The position numbers and the translations under genes were made by a program. Below, piece by piece: positions 32,390-44,505 of a DNA stretch of 64,000 bases. This DNA is from Capsicum annuum (Eukaryota; Streptophyta; Magnoliopsida; Solanales; Solanaceae): the NCBI RefSeq assembly GCF_002878395.1, contig NC_061121.1, positions 47,977,111-48,041,110 on the forward strand, written 5' to 3'. Position 1 is the stretch's first letter, and every line of letters starts with the position of its first letter. The notes beneath the pieces were generated by a model, which had not been told where the DNA came from, searched no databases, and was given only the letters and a program-made list of their open reading frames with translations.

Positions 32390-35300
32390 TGTAATACCCC
32401 AAAAAATCCAAATCAATATTAGAGCCTTGTACCAAGCTCATTCATAGTACATCATGGTTATTTTATAGTTTTATGAGTATGTTAGATGTACATTAAGGCT
32501 TCAAATAACTCCCAGCTATCAGACGAATCAAAACATTCCTTACGGATTGAATTCTTGAGAAGGATATTGGTATAGTCAACTTCAAATGAGTATATATCTT
32601 ATTATACTAGAAATTTTTGATCTCATGACCTATCAACAGATAGATAATTGAATTGTCTTTCCAATGATACCAATTTCGCCTAAATCCGATATTGGATCAA
32701 AGAGTTATTCCTTTTTTACTCCAGCTTGTCAGGCTGGAAACAGTGTGACGACATTCGTGGTAGCTTACCACATTTGTGATGCCCTATCACGAAGGTCGTC
32801 ATCCTTAGGCAGAAACCAGCTCCTAAGTGACGAAATTTTTGGTAGCTTACCACATTTGTGACGCCCTATCACGAAGGTCGTCAGCCTTAGGCAAAAACCA
32901 GCTCTTAAGTGATGACATTCGTGGTAGCTCACCACATTTGTCACACCGTATCACGAAGGTCGGCAGCCTTAGGCAGAAACCAGCTCCTAAGTGATGAAAT
33001 TTGTGGTAGCTTACCACACTTGTGATGCCCTATCATGAAGATCATCATCCTTAGGAAGAAACCAGCAACTAAGTGACGACATTCGTGACAGCTTACCACA
33101 TTTGTGATTCCCTATTACGAAGGTCGTTAGCTATGATTTTTCAGCAACTAGGAATTTATTTCATAAAGGTATTTTGGTCATTTACTTCACCTTCCACGAC
33201 TTATAACCCTAAAGAGGCGTAATTTTTCCCATTTTTTTCTTCACTTAAGCATCTCAAAAATCCTCTCTTACGCTCTCAACCACAAGATTAGGGTTTCCAT
33301 CAAACTCATCTCTCAAAAGCAAGATTCAAGACTTCTTCCAAGATAATTGAGAATTAAGTTTCCCAATCCAAGAACTCTCCTGCAAATCATCAAGGTTTCC
33401 TTTCTAAGGTATGCGTAGTGTTCATCTATGGATCTAATTCGTTCATAGAGCTCAAGAACCATGTTTTAAATATTATTTTGTAAACTTTTTGTGGTGATAT
33501 AAGTATGTACACGTTGATGATTTTTTTTAAGTTTCAATGTGATGTCTAAAGGTGTTTTCATGGAATATATATGTTTGTTAATTAAAAACCATGAACTTTA
33601 GGTGGTTTAATATGTTGCAAGTATGAAACTCACCTATGTCTTAAAGAATGCATGCAAGGTGTTTGATAAAATTCTTAGGATGCTAGAAATTCATGTTTGT
33701 ATGGTTTCATGATGTCTAAATGACAAGTCCATGTTAGCTATATACTTTAATATGAATCCCATGCTTTTCATGTGTTGCTATTATGGTGGTATGAAGTGTG
33801 TAAGATAATGGAGATATACAATATGTACACAAAATATATCCATGCATTCCCTACAATGTTTAAGATGTTGAATAACTATATGAAATATGATATCCCTTAC
33901 TTATAATATTATGAATTATGGACTCAAATCTTGTGATCAAGTCATGTCATGTGTGCCAATTTCCTTCTATCGAGTCCTGGGGATATTCGTACCCAAAAAA
34001 AATAGCTGTGTGCCTAGAGCCATGTCACGTTGTCATGATAATCTCAATTAAGCTATAATCTATAGAACTCAGTCAGTCATGTGACTCAGGAAAACCTCAG
34101 AAATCTCATGATCTCAGTTAACTCTCAGATAATAGTACTACTCCATCAGTCAATGAAAGTCAGTTAATCTGTCCATGTACAGTCAGTTGAATCTTGTTTA
34201 GTCTGTTCAGATAGGAGTAGAAGTTAGCACCGAGTGAACCCAAGGATGGAGACTCACCTACCAGTTTAGGATGTGTTTCTTAGCAGTCATCCTTGTGTTC
34301 CAGAACTACGTAGCCAGTGTAGGTTGAGACATCTTAGCCTGTCATATTAGGGTTGATGAGGTGACTTAACCTGTTAGTTTAGGATTCCCACCATTCTCCT
34401 TTCGATTACCTGCCAGCTAAGGGTCACCCACAACTGTCCTTACCAGTGGCGCGGTATTGACATTTCTCCAGTCGGGGCAGAGATTGGACCCCAACTTAGC
34501 TATATGCGTTATTGGGGCTTGTCAGTTAAACAACTACCTCCCACTATTTTAGAATGAGTCTCAGTAAAATAACTCAGATAGGTCTTCAGATTTTAGTATA
34601 TCAGGATTGTTAGGTAAAGTCAGACTGAGTTACAGTATGGAACTCAGATAGTTTCATCAAATTTAGGATTGTCAGATACAGTCACCCATGTTATCAGAAT
34701 TTCAGTATCAGTCATGTTAGCCATCAGTAAACCATGTATTAGCATACAGGACTAGCTATCATGCACCCATATTTCAGTTACTATGTATGCATGTTTGTAC
34801 TCTTACGTTCATGTCAGTCAGACAGTTGGCATTGTTCATGCATGTAAACCCTGTTTATTTTTAGCCTACCTCACTCGTATACTCAGTACATTTCCTTGTA
34901 CTAGCGTATTTGCACTATGGTGCTTTATTTTCATATTACACCATATGTTTAGAGACATGAGCTCCAGATCAGCAGTAGCAGTAGCATTTCCAATCACAGA
35001 GATTCAGTGAGTCCTCTTCATTTGAGGATAATATGATTTGATTTATTCATTGTTATTTTAGCCAGTTATAAGTTTACGGAGTTATTTGGAGACATGTTCC
35101 TTCAACTCTTTATTCAGACAACACTTAGAGGCTTTCAGATTCAGTATTTAGACTTATGTCCAGATTTGATTCAGTTTTCAGTTATTTTGGGTATCTTTCA
35201 CCCATATGGATGTTATGTTTGACAGATTCTTTATTCAGTTGAACCTTATGGCCAACATATTTATGTTTTCCACATTATTACGTTATATATTGTAGTGTAC

Positions 35301-35392
35301 AGGTACAGATATCAGTCATGGGTTAGCTTGTGATCCTTCGGGGTCATAAGCACCGTGTAGCATTCTGGTTCAGAAAAAATTAGGGCGTTACA
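32390..35392 (+). mobile_element. Solo LTR of a second gypsy family
   Basis: It is 3003 bp, starting tgtaatacccc and ending gggcgttaca, with no internal region. It is flanked by exact 5-bp copies of GTAAT (32385-32389 and 35393-35397), so it inserted five bases into the 3' LTR of element A and then lost its body by LTR recombination. Its first 140 bp resemble the LTR of element B. It carries an 82-bp tandem array (32745-33154) and a donor-like AAG|GTATGC at 33406-33414. Confidence 0.92.
32745..33154 (+). repeat. Five-copy 82-bp tandem repeat in solo LTR
   Basis: Copies start at 32745, 32827, 32909, 32991 and 33073 with an exact 82-bp period. Each begins gtgacgacattcg or a close variant and contains the dyad gtggta-gct-taccac plus tatcacgaaggtcg. 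The fifth copy decays at its end. Confidence 0.95.
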
Positions 35393-37733
35393 GTAATACC
35401 CCATATTTTTCCTAAGCTCAATTTCTCCTCGAGAGGTTAAGGAGTGACTTCCTAAATGAGTATCATTTTAACCAGATAGAATTTCTCTAATTTTAACTTT
35501 TTATCACATGGGAAATTTGATAGGCTTTCCATCAATATAAGATTCTCCTAAATCCGATGGCCGACCAAGAAGTTATGGCAATTTAAGTCCTAGTCATAAA
35601 ACAACGTTATTTTAGTACTTGTTGCATCGCGGAAAGGTTCTATTTGACAATTTTCAAATTCCAGTGGAACTCCGTGATAGTGGCATGTCGTAGAGGACCC
35701 CAATTTCCTATTTGTCAATTTTCAGTGAGCCACCGCAATAGTGGTGCATCGCGGTGACCCATAAAATTGGGTTCCCAGTTCAATTTTTCCTGCTTTGTAC
35801 AGAAGTTAAAAAGGGCACTTTGGACTTTTTCCAAGCCTCTTAAACCGTATAAACACCAAATTAAAGTCATTTACAAGCATTCTATGAAGTTTTTCTCAAG
35901 TTTTCTCTCAACAAAAACCTGAAGTATCCAAAAATTCTTCCAAGAATCTCAAGAATCTACCATAGATTTTTTAAATTGAGTCAAGATTCAAGATTCCCAA
36001 GTCAAAGGCTTCAAGAAACCTCATTCAAGAGTACGAATAGATTTCCAAAAGCAAGAGTTCATCCAAAGCTTCTAATTCAAGGTATGTGGGGTTTGAACAA
36101 GGACTCTATTTTCGTTCTTGTTCCCAAAAGTTGTTTTAAATTATAAGAATATATGTTTTCACATGTTTTCTTATGAAAATTGAAGTATGGGTTTGTACCC
36201 TTTGTTGTTGTTCTTGAGATTATGATAATTTCAGTGTTTTTGAAATTGAGATACATGAGCATGTTGAAATTTTAATGCATAATGCTGAAATTCCAGATTT
36301 CTATATGATTTTTGAATCCTTATGATCTCTAGTATGCATTTTGATGAGTCTTAATATAAGATTGAGCTATGGTCCACTAAGCCCTACTTGAGAATTGCAA
36401 TTTTTATGAACTTCTGTGCTATAAGCACCTATGATTTGAGTACTTTGAGATTATTGAGAAATATTTAACCTTTTTGGTACTAATAGAGTTGGAATCCACA
36501 ATGATGTTCTATTAAAACAAATAGTAATACATTTTGGTCTTTAGTATAGACCCTTGAGTTATTTGAGTTGGATTTCCTAAGAGTTCTGAGCTGAGTATGG
36601 GAGTAGTATTTAGCACCGAGTTGGGTATGATTTTGAGGTCTCATACCCCAAAACTACGTGCCACCGTAGGTTTGAGATTTATGGGCCTGAGGCTGAGATA
36701 GTGATCACTGTGTTGAGGTTATACTCCCTGGCAAGAGTATGACGCCTCTCCCCAACATGAGGTTTCTTCCTTAGGAGTACAAGACGTTGGACTCCATGTA
36801 TCTCATATGGTTTATTTCGTTTAGAAGAAACTCCCGAGTGTCCAAAGTTATATAATCCCGAGTTCTAAGTGTCCCAAGGCTAAAGGAGTTCTAGAGTTCC
36901 CAAGTGTTGAAATTTCCTAAAAATTTTGAGTCCTTGAGTTTTAAAGATGTTTTACTCTCCATGAGATAAAAGTAGGAGTTTGAAAGTATCGTTTAAAGTT
37001 CCTTTAGCCTTCAAGTATTGAGAATAAGAGAAGGAGAGAGATTTTAAAATAAAAGGAGAGAAGGGATTTTAAAGTTAAATATAATGACTCACCAGATTTG
37101 TATTTCATGTTTCACTATTCATGATTCATGAGAATTATATTTTAGATTTGTTCAAGCTATGTAAGTCATTCATATATGCATGTATGATTTTATAAAAAGT
37201 AATGATAATGTTTATTTAAATGCATACACCCCTCATATACTCAGTACATTCCTAAGTGTTGATCCACATATACGTCTATGTGCTACATTGTCTTACAATG
37301 TAGGTTCAGGTGGTCAGTCTCAGCCTCGTCGGTGATTTTTGATACCTTTGTCTACATCTCCACAGTGGTGAGTCCTGGTGGTTCGAGGACCTATCTTCAG
37401 ACATTTCAGTATCTTAGTTGATATATTATTGCTTTTAGTTCAATTTGAGTCAGTTGGGGGCCTTTCTCGATGGCTCTCTAGTCATGGAGTAGTAGAGGCT
37501 CTGTCAGGCTAGTTATCAGATTGTTAGTATGTTAAGATTTCTAGTATTGTGGTCGTTTGGACTGAGTATTTTCTTAGTATTTCCTATCATTTGATATGAC
37601 AGTACCAGTGTTTTGTTTAGTTCATCTCAAAATAAGTTATTATCTGTAGTAATAGGCTCAAAAAGTTAGCTTGGGGCTACTTGTGGCCTTAAGCATCGTG
37701 TGACGCTTCTGGATGAGATTTCAGGGCGTTACA
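35393..37733 (+). repeat. Element A 3' LTR (main part)
   Basis: This continues the LTR begun at 32384-32389 after the solo-LTR insertion; 35393-35397 is the duplicated target. It ends gggcgttaca at 37733, followed by the AGTAG duplication. The donor-like site is at 36079-36087. It has fewer dyad-array units (35620-35765) than the 5' LTR. A short duplication of an aggagagaaggg-type segment occurs at 37025-37075. Confidence 0.92.
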
Positions 37734-38154
37734 AGTAGAATGCATAACCCGAAAGATATTCTCCATCTCATCTATAAAACCTTGAGGATCATCCTTAATC
37801 TTAGTATCATTGGAAGTTAGAGGGCTCAACCTAATAAACTGTCCAACTCTAGTGGCCCTAAATGAATTCACAACAATACCAACAAAACCCAACTAGCTTG
37901 ACTGAGATATTACCAACTGGTCAATAGATGAATGGATTAGCCAATCTCAACATTAGTAATATCTTCCTGAGGTCATTGAGTATAAGTGTCACCAGTTGGA
38001 GAAGGATCAGTGGAGACAAGGGGAAATCAATAGGGGCAATCCGAAGTAGCGACCCTTGATTGGGTCTGTACTCCATAAGTTGGACGAGATATGACCTTAT
38101 TTTCTAAAGTGAGACAGGTGACTTTATACAAGCTTTAGATTATCTGGGGGGTAT
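37734..38154 (-). pseudogene. Gypsy element C: gag N-part
   Basis: On minus, the start position at 38154 reads ATA with IPPR where MPPR is expected, so the start codon is mutated. The stretch 37755-37892 reads VNSFRATRVGQFIRLSPLTSNDTKIKDDPQGFIDEMENIFRVMH, the front of a gypsy gag core. The frame continues across the element A insertion at 24947. Bases 37734-37738 are A's target duplication. Confidence 0.8.
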
Positions 38155-38346
38155 AATTTGAAAGGCAACCAAACAAGAGTTAGAGGAATTCAAGACATTA
38201 GACTCTATATACAAAAATAAGACAACAAGAAAGAGAAATATTCCTAAATGCCTCGTAGCCCCTCCTTTATAAGTATGGCATCTACACACCCATACAAGAG
38301 ACTCTACTTGACATAAATTTGGGGACAACCAATTAAACATGAACCT

Positions 38347-38359
38347 GGCTCTAATACCA
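38347..38359 (-). promoter_or_regulatory. Element C primer-binding site
   Basis: On minus it reads tggtattagagcc, one base different from the initiator-Met site TGGTATCAGAGCC. It lies four bases inside the LTR end at 38364. Confidence 0.88.
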
Positions 38360-38363
38360 AATT

Positions 38364-40471
38364 TGTCATGACCTGAACCAGGGCCAGTCCGTGATGGGTA
38401 TCTCAAGTCTGCCATAGATCAGAGACCACCCCCTTAGCCTAATCTAACAGAACCAACTATACCTAATAACGGATGTATTCCAAACATATAATAGAATAAG
38501 ATAGAAAAGCTTAAAAAATCTATGACAAATCAATATCCAACAACCACCAACAAATAACAAATATTGATAACCAACCAATACCCATGTCCATAGTAATATC
38601 CACCAAAGCCCATAACAAAACCAAAGATAGTTTGTTCGGTACATACCTCTGACCACAGACAAAAATAAATAAAAAAGAAATAGTAGAATCATAAGGAAAC
38701 CCAAAGTATGAAATAAGGTCTTTTGAAGGGTGGAATCTCACTACTTCAATTTGACTCACAAGCTATCCCCCGATCACCTAGTCACTATCAAGAATGAGTA
38801 GAAGTATGGCCAGCCCCTGCATTGCTAGGGATACAACGTCCAAAGATGATTTGCAGTTGGAGCTCTAGCATGTAACTCAAGGATACTGAATAAAATAATA
38901 CCATCAATCCAAAATCAAGTCAAACCAATGCATATGTACACATCCATGTATATCTATATGTCTATATATATATATATGTAGATGTTGGGGGAGGGAACAG
39001 GTCTTAGCATAAACTTAATACTTTAGCCTGGGTTTTTATGTAGCTTGACCATCCTAAAACTATCCATGGGCTATATGGGTCCAACTGTAACCCCCTGGCT
39101 GGGCCCCAATATATTAGCTCCCCGAACCAAGGATATCAAGGAAGGCTAGGGATTCCCTTGTACCTTTCGCCAACTATGATACAATTTTATAAACATTTGG
39201 GGGATTTTTTTGTACACCACAAACCCATGGTCATCTAGACCAACCCTCACGTTGGAAAACATGAGTTTCCAATGTTAGTCCTTTGGGATTCACACCTTCA
39301 TAACCAACTAACACAACCCCCATTAAGCCCAACTAAAACATTTAATACATAACCCATCCACCAATTTTAGGAGTCACATATTAAGGCATCATTGAGTGGT
39401 ATGGTCATACTGACTACAACTTGCAAGAAATATCATTAGCCAAAACTTTGTGGATTTCTTCATACCCCACAGAGTCCATTATAAGAATCACTTGGGGGAT
39501 TCCTTCATACCTCATAAAGTTTTCAAGATCATAATTATTATTATCCAATTATCCATTTATCCCATGCATTAGTTTCAAAGAGAATAACCCAAACCAAATA
39601 ATAATTTACATTCCAAAATCAATTATACAAGTGGATTGAGATTATTATCAATTTCCATACCAAAACCAATTATTTGGGGACTCCATTGTACCCCTATTTC
39701 CAAAGTTTACAAATTTGGGGAGTCTATTGTTCCCCTATTCCGTCAACCATTCCTATGCACCCTAATGAGTGTACAGATCAATAATTCAATGCATAATAGT
39801 TCAATAGTAATCATGACAAAATATTTAAACAATTTATATCTAAAATCCTCACCCCATAGTTCAAACCCAACATCAAAACCATGTGAATAATAAACCAATT
39901 TCATGTCATAAAGAAAATACAAGTATAGGAAAAAAGATACATGCCTTATACACACAAGAATTGAAAAGTAATTTAGAACTTAAAACCTGAAAGATAAATG
40001 TACAATGAAATCCTTAGGCTCTATTGGGGTTTTGAGTTTGAGAGTGGAATTGGGGATTTTAATCTCTTAAAAATGAAAGTAATAAGCTTACATTATATTT
40101 AAGGGTCATACATAGGTGAAAGGACCCCAAAGCCTCTCACCCCAAGTGAAATAAAATAAGGACTACATAACTTTTACACAGCAACATGGCATGCTGCCTA
40201 GTGCGGAGGCTAACCTCTATGCCACGCTACCTATCATGGAGTGTAACCTCTATGACATGCTGCCTATCATAGAGTCTAACCTCCATGACACAGTGATATT
40301 TTGAAGGCTCACTACCTCCGTGGTTATAAATCACCCCCAACCCCAATCAAAAATTCCAAAACTCTCTCGAGACACCCCATTTATATGCCTAAATGCCATT
40401 TAAGTCAAAAATCAGTGTTTCGAACATGAGAGGGACAAAAATAAAATGCTTGAAATTTTGAGGGTGTTGCA
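38364..40471 (-). repeat. Element C 5' LTR
   Basis: It is 2108 bp. On minus it begins tgcaacaccctc and ends ggtcatgaca, next to the primer site. A short repeat array with gccacgc/catgac dyad-like units lies at 40185-40300, 170-290 bp from the LTR start. An AAG|GCATGT element (GC instead of GT donor) lies at 39939-39947. The partner 3' LTR is missing. The outer flank gtgtg at 40472-40476 could be one half of the target duplication. Confidence 0.85.
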
Positions 40472-41586
40472 GTGTGAGTAAGGTTTGTTGTATATTTATT
40501 GTTGAATATTTATGTGTAAATTTTTTTTGGTGTGTGTGCAAAGCAAAATAAAGAGTGTTAGTTTTAGGAGATAATATAGACATTTCTTTGATATCCATGT
40601 TTATACCCTTTTTACCTACCCTTATTGCATAATCTTGGTTAGCCACGTTGAGCCTTTAGATTATATTATTTAGTAGCCTCATATGTATCCTATCCTCTTC
40701 TTTGATTGATCATAATTTGATCCAAAGCTCCTAAACACTTAAGTTAAAAATTAATATAGTTAAGGAGTGTATGGATCTAGAAGGGAAGAGGTAAAAGTGA
40801 ATCCCTATAAAGTACCTATTGGTGTGAAAAAGTTGATGTGTGGGGGCTGTAACGGATCTAATGAAAAGAGAAAAACTGATCAAAATTGAATCATGTGTTG
40901 ATAGAGAATACTCCCTCTTTAATATATGTGAACTAGCTTTAACAGATAGGGAAAAATAAAAGAGATGTGTGAAGGTAGAGGTGGTAAAATTTTGGTTATT
41001 TAGAGAAGAGTTCATTATTATAAGTAATGTCTTAAAGTTCTTAGGGAAGATAGTCACTAGTACTGGACATATAGTTCCTACCCTTCCCTCAGCCTACATT
41101 ACAACCATTAAAGTCCTATTTTATCTTGAGCCTTAATATTCTGATATTAGTAGAGTACTACACTAAGGGAAGGCCTATGGTTCATATTATGTGACATGTG
41201 AATTCTTTGTTAGAGTGAGCGTAATTTGATTCTTGTAATTATTCTTATATTCTTACAGTAAATTGCATCTAAGTAAATATGGATAAATCTCTCTTGAGGT
41301 GAGGGAACATATTTGATGATAGTTAGGTGACTTGTATGTCCCTTTAAGTGATTAATATCCATGAGTTTTCCAACTTGGTTGAGTCAATTTTTGAGGTTAG
41401 GGTGTTTCGAAGTGGTATTCATGAATTCAATTGTAATAAGGCATGATTAGTGGAGAACTTGCTATCAGTGTAGTCATTGTAGTGCTAGCTTAAGTATCTT
41501 ACTTGTAGAAGTAGCGTTGGAGTCTTACTTATGTAATGTTTAATGTGAAAAGTTTTTCTAGGACGAGCAAGGCTTTAAGTGTAGGA
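40472..41586 (+). other. Probable 3' untranslated part of Tat/Athila-like element
   Basis: This is non-coding, between the LTR of C and the Tat/Athila-like 3' LTR. It has gagccttt and taccctttttacc phrases common in the 3' region of Athila-type elements (from memory), ending in ctaggacgagcaagg and a worn purine tract aagtgtagga at 41577-41586. No protein motif is visible. Confidence 0.5.
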
Positions 41587-43071
41587 TGATGATTTTGGTT
41601 GATTTATGCACCTAAGTATTATTATCTAGCCTTAATTAGCCTAGTTTTGAGGACTTCTTGTGTGTGTAAAGATTGAATATTCAAATAATTAAGCATCTAA
41701 GTGTTAAACTACTTGTTTATAATGTTTAAGGTGTGTTCAAAGCAAGTTTGGAATCAAAACATTCACTTAGTTTAGACGGAAAACTAACATTCTTAGCTTG
41801 AGTTATGTATGTTCTAGTTAGTCTTAATGAATTCTATTGTGCGTTTAAGCATTAATTCGTGGTGTTCTATGATATATGATTCCTTGGGATATGTTAAAAT
41901 TGATATCTATCAGCAAAATAAGGTCTAACAATGATGGAAAATCACCCACAAAGTGTGGAATTCCACGCCAAATAGATGGAGTTTACTTGGAAGAAATCTG
42001 CAAAATTTGAGCACAAGGGCGTGCCACGCCCTTAGACACAATCTAAAATGGAAAATTACATTAAACCTCCATGACATGGGTGTGCCATGCCATTATCGCA
42101 CCAATGTAAGAGCGTGGCATGCCAAAGTGTTAAAATCGGGCAATGACTTCTAACTATAAATATGACACTTCTATTTATTTGTATACACCTTTGAAAACCT
42201 TTGGGGGCTTGAAATATAACTGAGGACGCTTCTCTTAGAATTTTTAATCTTTCCCTTAGTTTATTTTTGATTATTTTCATGAATTCCTTAATAGTGATTC
42301 TTTGTAATTCTATGAGTGGCTAAACACCCTCATCTAGGGTTGAGGCCAAGAACATGAATACTTAAGCTTATAATTAAGTTGGTTTATGTTATTTATAAAT
42401 ATTTATAGATTCGATACCATTAGAATAAATATATATTTCTATTACGAGCCTTGAAGGAGGAACAATAGATTAGAACATGGGATGTATGGAATAGGATCTT
42501 AATCATTCAAGGAACTGAAGTTAGATTTTGCTCTTAGGCTAGGAAATATACCTAATTTGCCCTATTTGGTTCATATATAAGAAGAAATACAAATGCATTT
42601 AACTTAGGTTTTACATCCCTTCACCCTATTTTGTTCATATATAGGAATAAATACCAATGCATTTAACTTATTTCTTGCATCCCCACTCAATGATGTAGTT
42701 ATGAGGCTATGTTAGATAAATAATTAGAGGCTCAGAAGACCACAATCATGTCATCAAACCCGTGAATCAATAACCAAGATAATCAACTAAACCAACGAGA
42801 TTTCATAGCTAAGTAGGATTATTTGTAGTGCCTCAGCCCTGGGTCTCTCCCTATTATTATTCAAGTACTTTACATTCCCACATTGTTTACGTTTACATTT
42901 AGTTTTAAATTCTCACACTCTATTGGTTACTACTTTTTCACTTGTTTAATCATCCTAGTGATACTAAAAATTGGATCATTACTAAGCAGTTCCTATGGGA
43001 TCGATACTTGGCTTTAAAGGCCATTTTACTACTTGGGTGAACACGTACACTTGCGTGTGTGCTTGTCTACA
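41587..43071 (+). repeat. Tat/Athila-like 3' LTR
   Basis: It runs from tgatgattttgg to about tctaca. Its second half matches 21225-21915 in the same direction. It contains the perfect 15-bp palindrome gggcgtgccacgccc at 42017-42031 with two diverged copies to 42125, and a 64-bp tandem duplication (42560-42687) absent from the left copy. The start is set from the preceding purine tract and is approximate. Confidence 0.65.
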
Positions 43072-44505
43072 AAAATATATAATAAATGCATGAACTCAAA
43101 CAATGGCTAAAATAGTGTAAGTATGTAAACCTTTTTTCTAGGGCCAACTTCAGGGCTAAATCATCATAATATAGTAGAAGGGGTCGGAATCTCTCACGAT
43201 TGAAGTAAATAGCAGTGGCATAACTATGGTCTAGATTCTATCTTGGTAATTTCTAATACATTATTTTTAGTTTCAGGGGCTCATAAATCGTCCATTAAGG
43301 TGGTGCGATTCCCGTTATGAAAGAATCCATTTTAAAAGTGAAAACTAAGTGAGCATGAATGTACCATAATATATGCATGCCATCAGCAATATCCAAACAA
43401 TATAACCATAAGCATCTAAGCATTCATAGATTAAAACCACATCATATATAAAGATGGAATACTCATCCGGAATCCAACTGGTATGGTAACCACAGCCTCG
43501 GGCCCAATCATATATAACTAGCTTAATATAAATACTATAATCCGGGAAACTATGATAATTCTATGAGTCAAGTAGTTAACCTTATACTAATGGTATACTT
43601 AGCCTAAACTATGATCAACATGCTAATAACTTAGTGTAACAGGATCCTATAGTCATAACAAGGATTTCATCTTAAGGATCGATTAACCCTTCTATCACCA
43701 AACTCCTAAATTAGGATATGTTATGGTATTCTATCCATAATCATATCCTAACATTCGTACCTAACATGAAATATAAATCATACACTATCTCATGAAGAAA
43801 AGTAGACCAAAGCTTACCTTGATGCCGAACTGTACGTCTTGAGTTGTCCACAAATAATTCACCTTTGCTCCATGATCCCAAAATGATACCACACTATCAA
43901 AATAGTCATATACACATCATTAGTACTAAAATGGGACCATATTGATATATAAAGGGTCGGGTTCAAATTCAGGTCATGAATGGGCTTGTGCAACCTGTAA
44001 ATAGAATCCAAAATTGAATCCAACCTGAGGTCCCTCGAAGGACAAGAAATGTGTGCTAAAAAGTTGAGTATGAATGATGCATAAATCGGGGCCCAAATAA
44101 GTCCCTAAGGTCTAAGGATTTTAAGACCTAATTTCTAAGTACTTACCGTGAAATGGGATTGAAATTGATGGGAAAAATAATAGAAAATGACCAAGGAGTG
44201 TTAGGTTAACTTACCTTAGCTTCAATGGATGATTCTCTACTTTTTCTTCTCTTTAAGATCTCAAAAATGGTGAAAATAGATAGGGAATTCGGGTAAAGAA
44301 AGGGATTTAATTTGTTGCAGATGTCGCTTAAGTGACCCAATGATTGCTTAAGCGATCAACCCAAAAATATAAAGTCTACGCTTAAGCGGTTGAGTACCAC
44401 TTAAGGAACTTCCTCTTAAGCTACAAAGGCATCTATTAAGTGGTTGGATGGGTCCAATAGAAATGGTTAAAGCAATACCCTGGTCGGTTAACTGACCACC
44501 TCTTA
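43072..44505 (-). repeat. Broken gypsy-type LTR, minus orientation
   Basis: It holds two donor-like sites on minus: CAAG|GTAAGC (43812-43821) and AAG|GTAAGT (44209-44217). An array of cgcttaagcg-type dyads (44325-44490) ends with ggtcggttaactgacc. The layout is that of the other LTRs here, but both ends are lost: the left at the Tat LTR, the right at the LARD insertion. It may be two LTR pieces. No coding motif. Confidence 0.45.

Larger units (their letters stand above)
24948..37733 (+). mobile_element. Element A: full-length Tekay/Del-like Ty3/gypsy chromovirus
   Basis: This is a complete structure. The 5' LTR (24948-27331) and the split 3' LTR (32384-32389 and 35398-37733) start tgtaa and end ttaca. 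The element is flanked by an exact 5-bp target duplication AGTAG at 24943-24947 and 37734-37738. Initiator-Met primer site, gag, protease, RT, RNase H, integrase, GPY/F, chromodomain and polypurine tract are in order. The LTRs look roughly 90% alike over the parts compared by eye. The element inserted into the gag of element C and later received a solo LTR (32390-35392). Without that insert it is about 9.8 kb. Lineage is inferred from the chromodomain and long LTRs. Confidence 0.93.

Noticed and set aside
32745..33154. CRISPR-like regular repeats
   Set aside because: This is a contiguous 82-bp tandem array without spacers inside a plant LTR, not a repeat-spacer array.
34783..35010. 75-codon frame in the solo LTR
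   Set aside because: Non-coding LTR sequence; no matching frame in related LTRs.
38444..38704. Hydrophobic 86-codon frame on minus
   Set aside because: It lies wholly inside the element C LTR, has no motif, and overlaps a second shadow frame (38520-38759).
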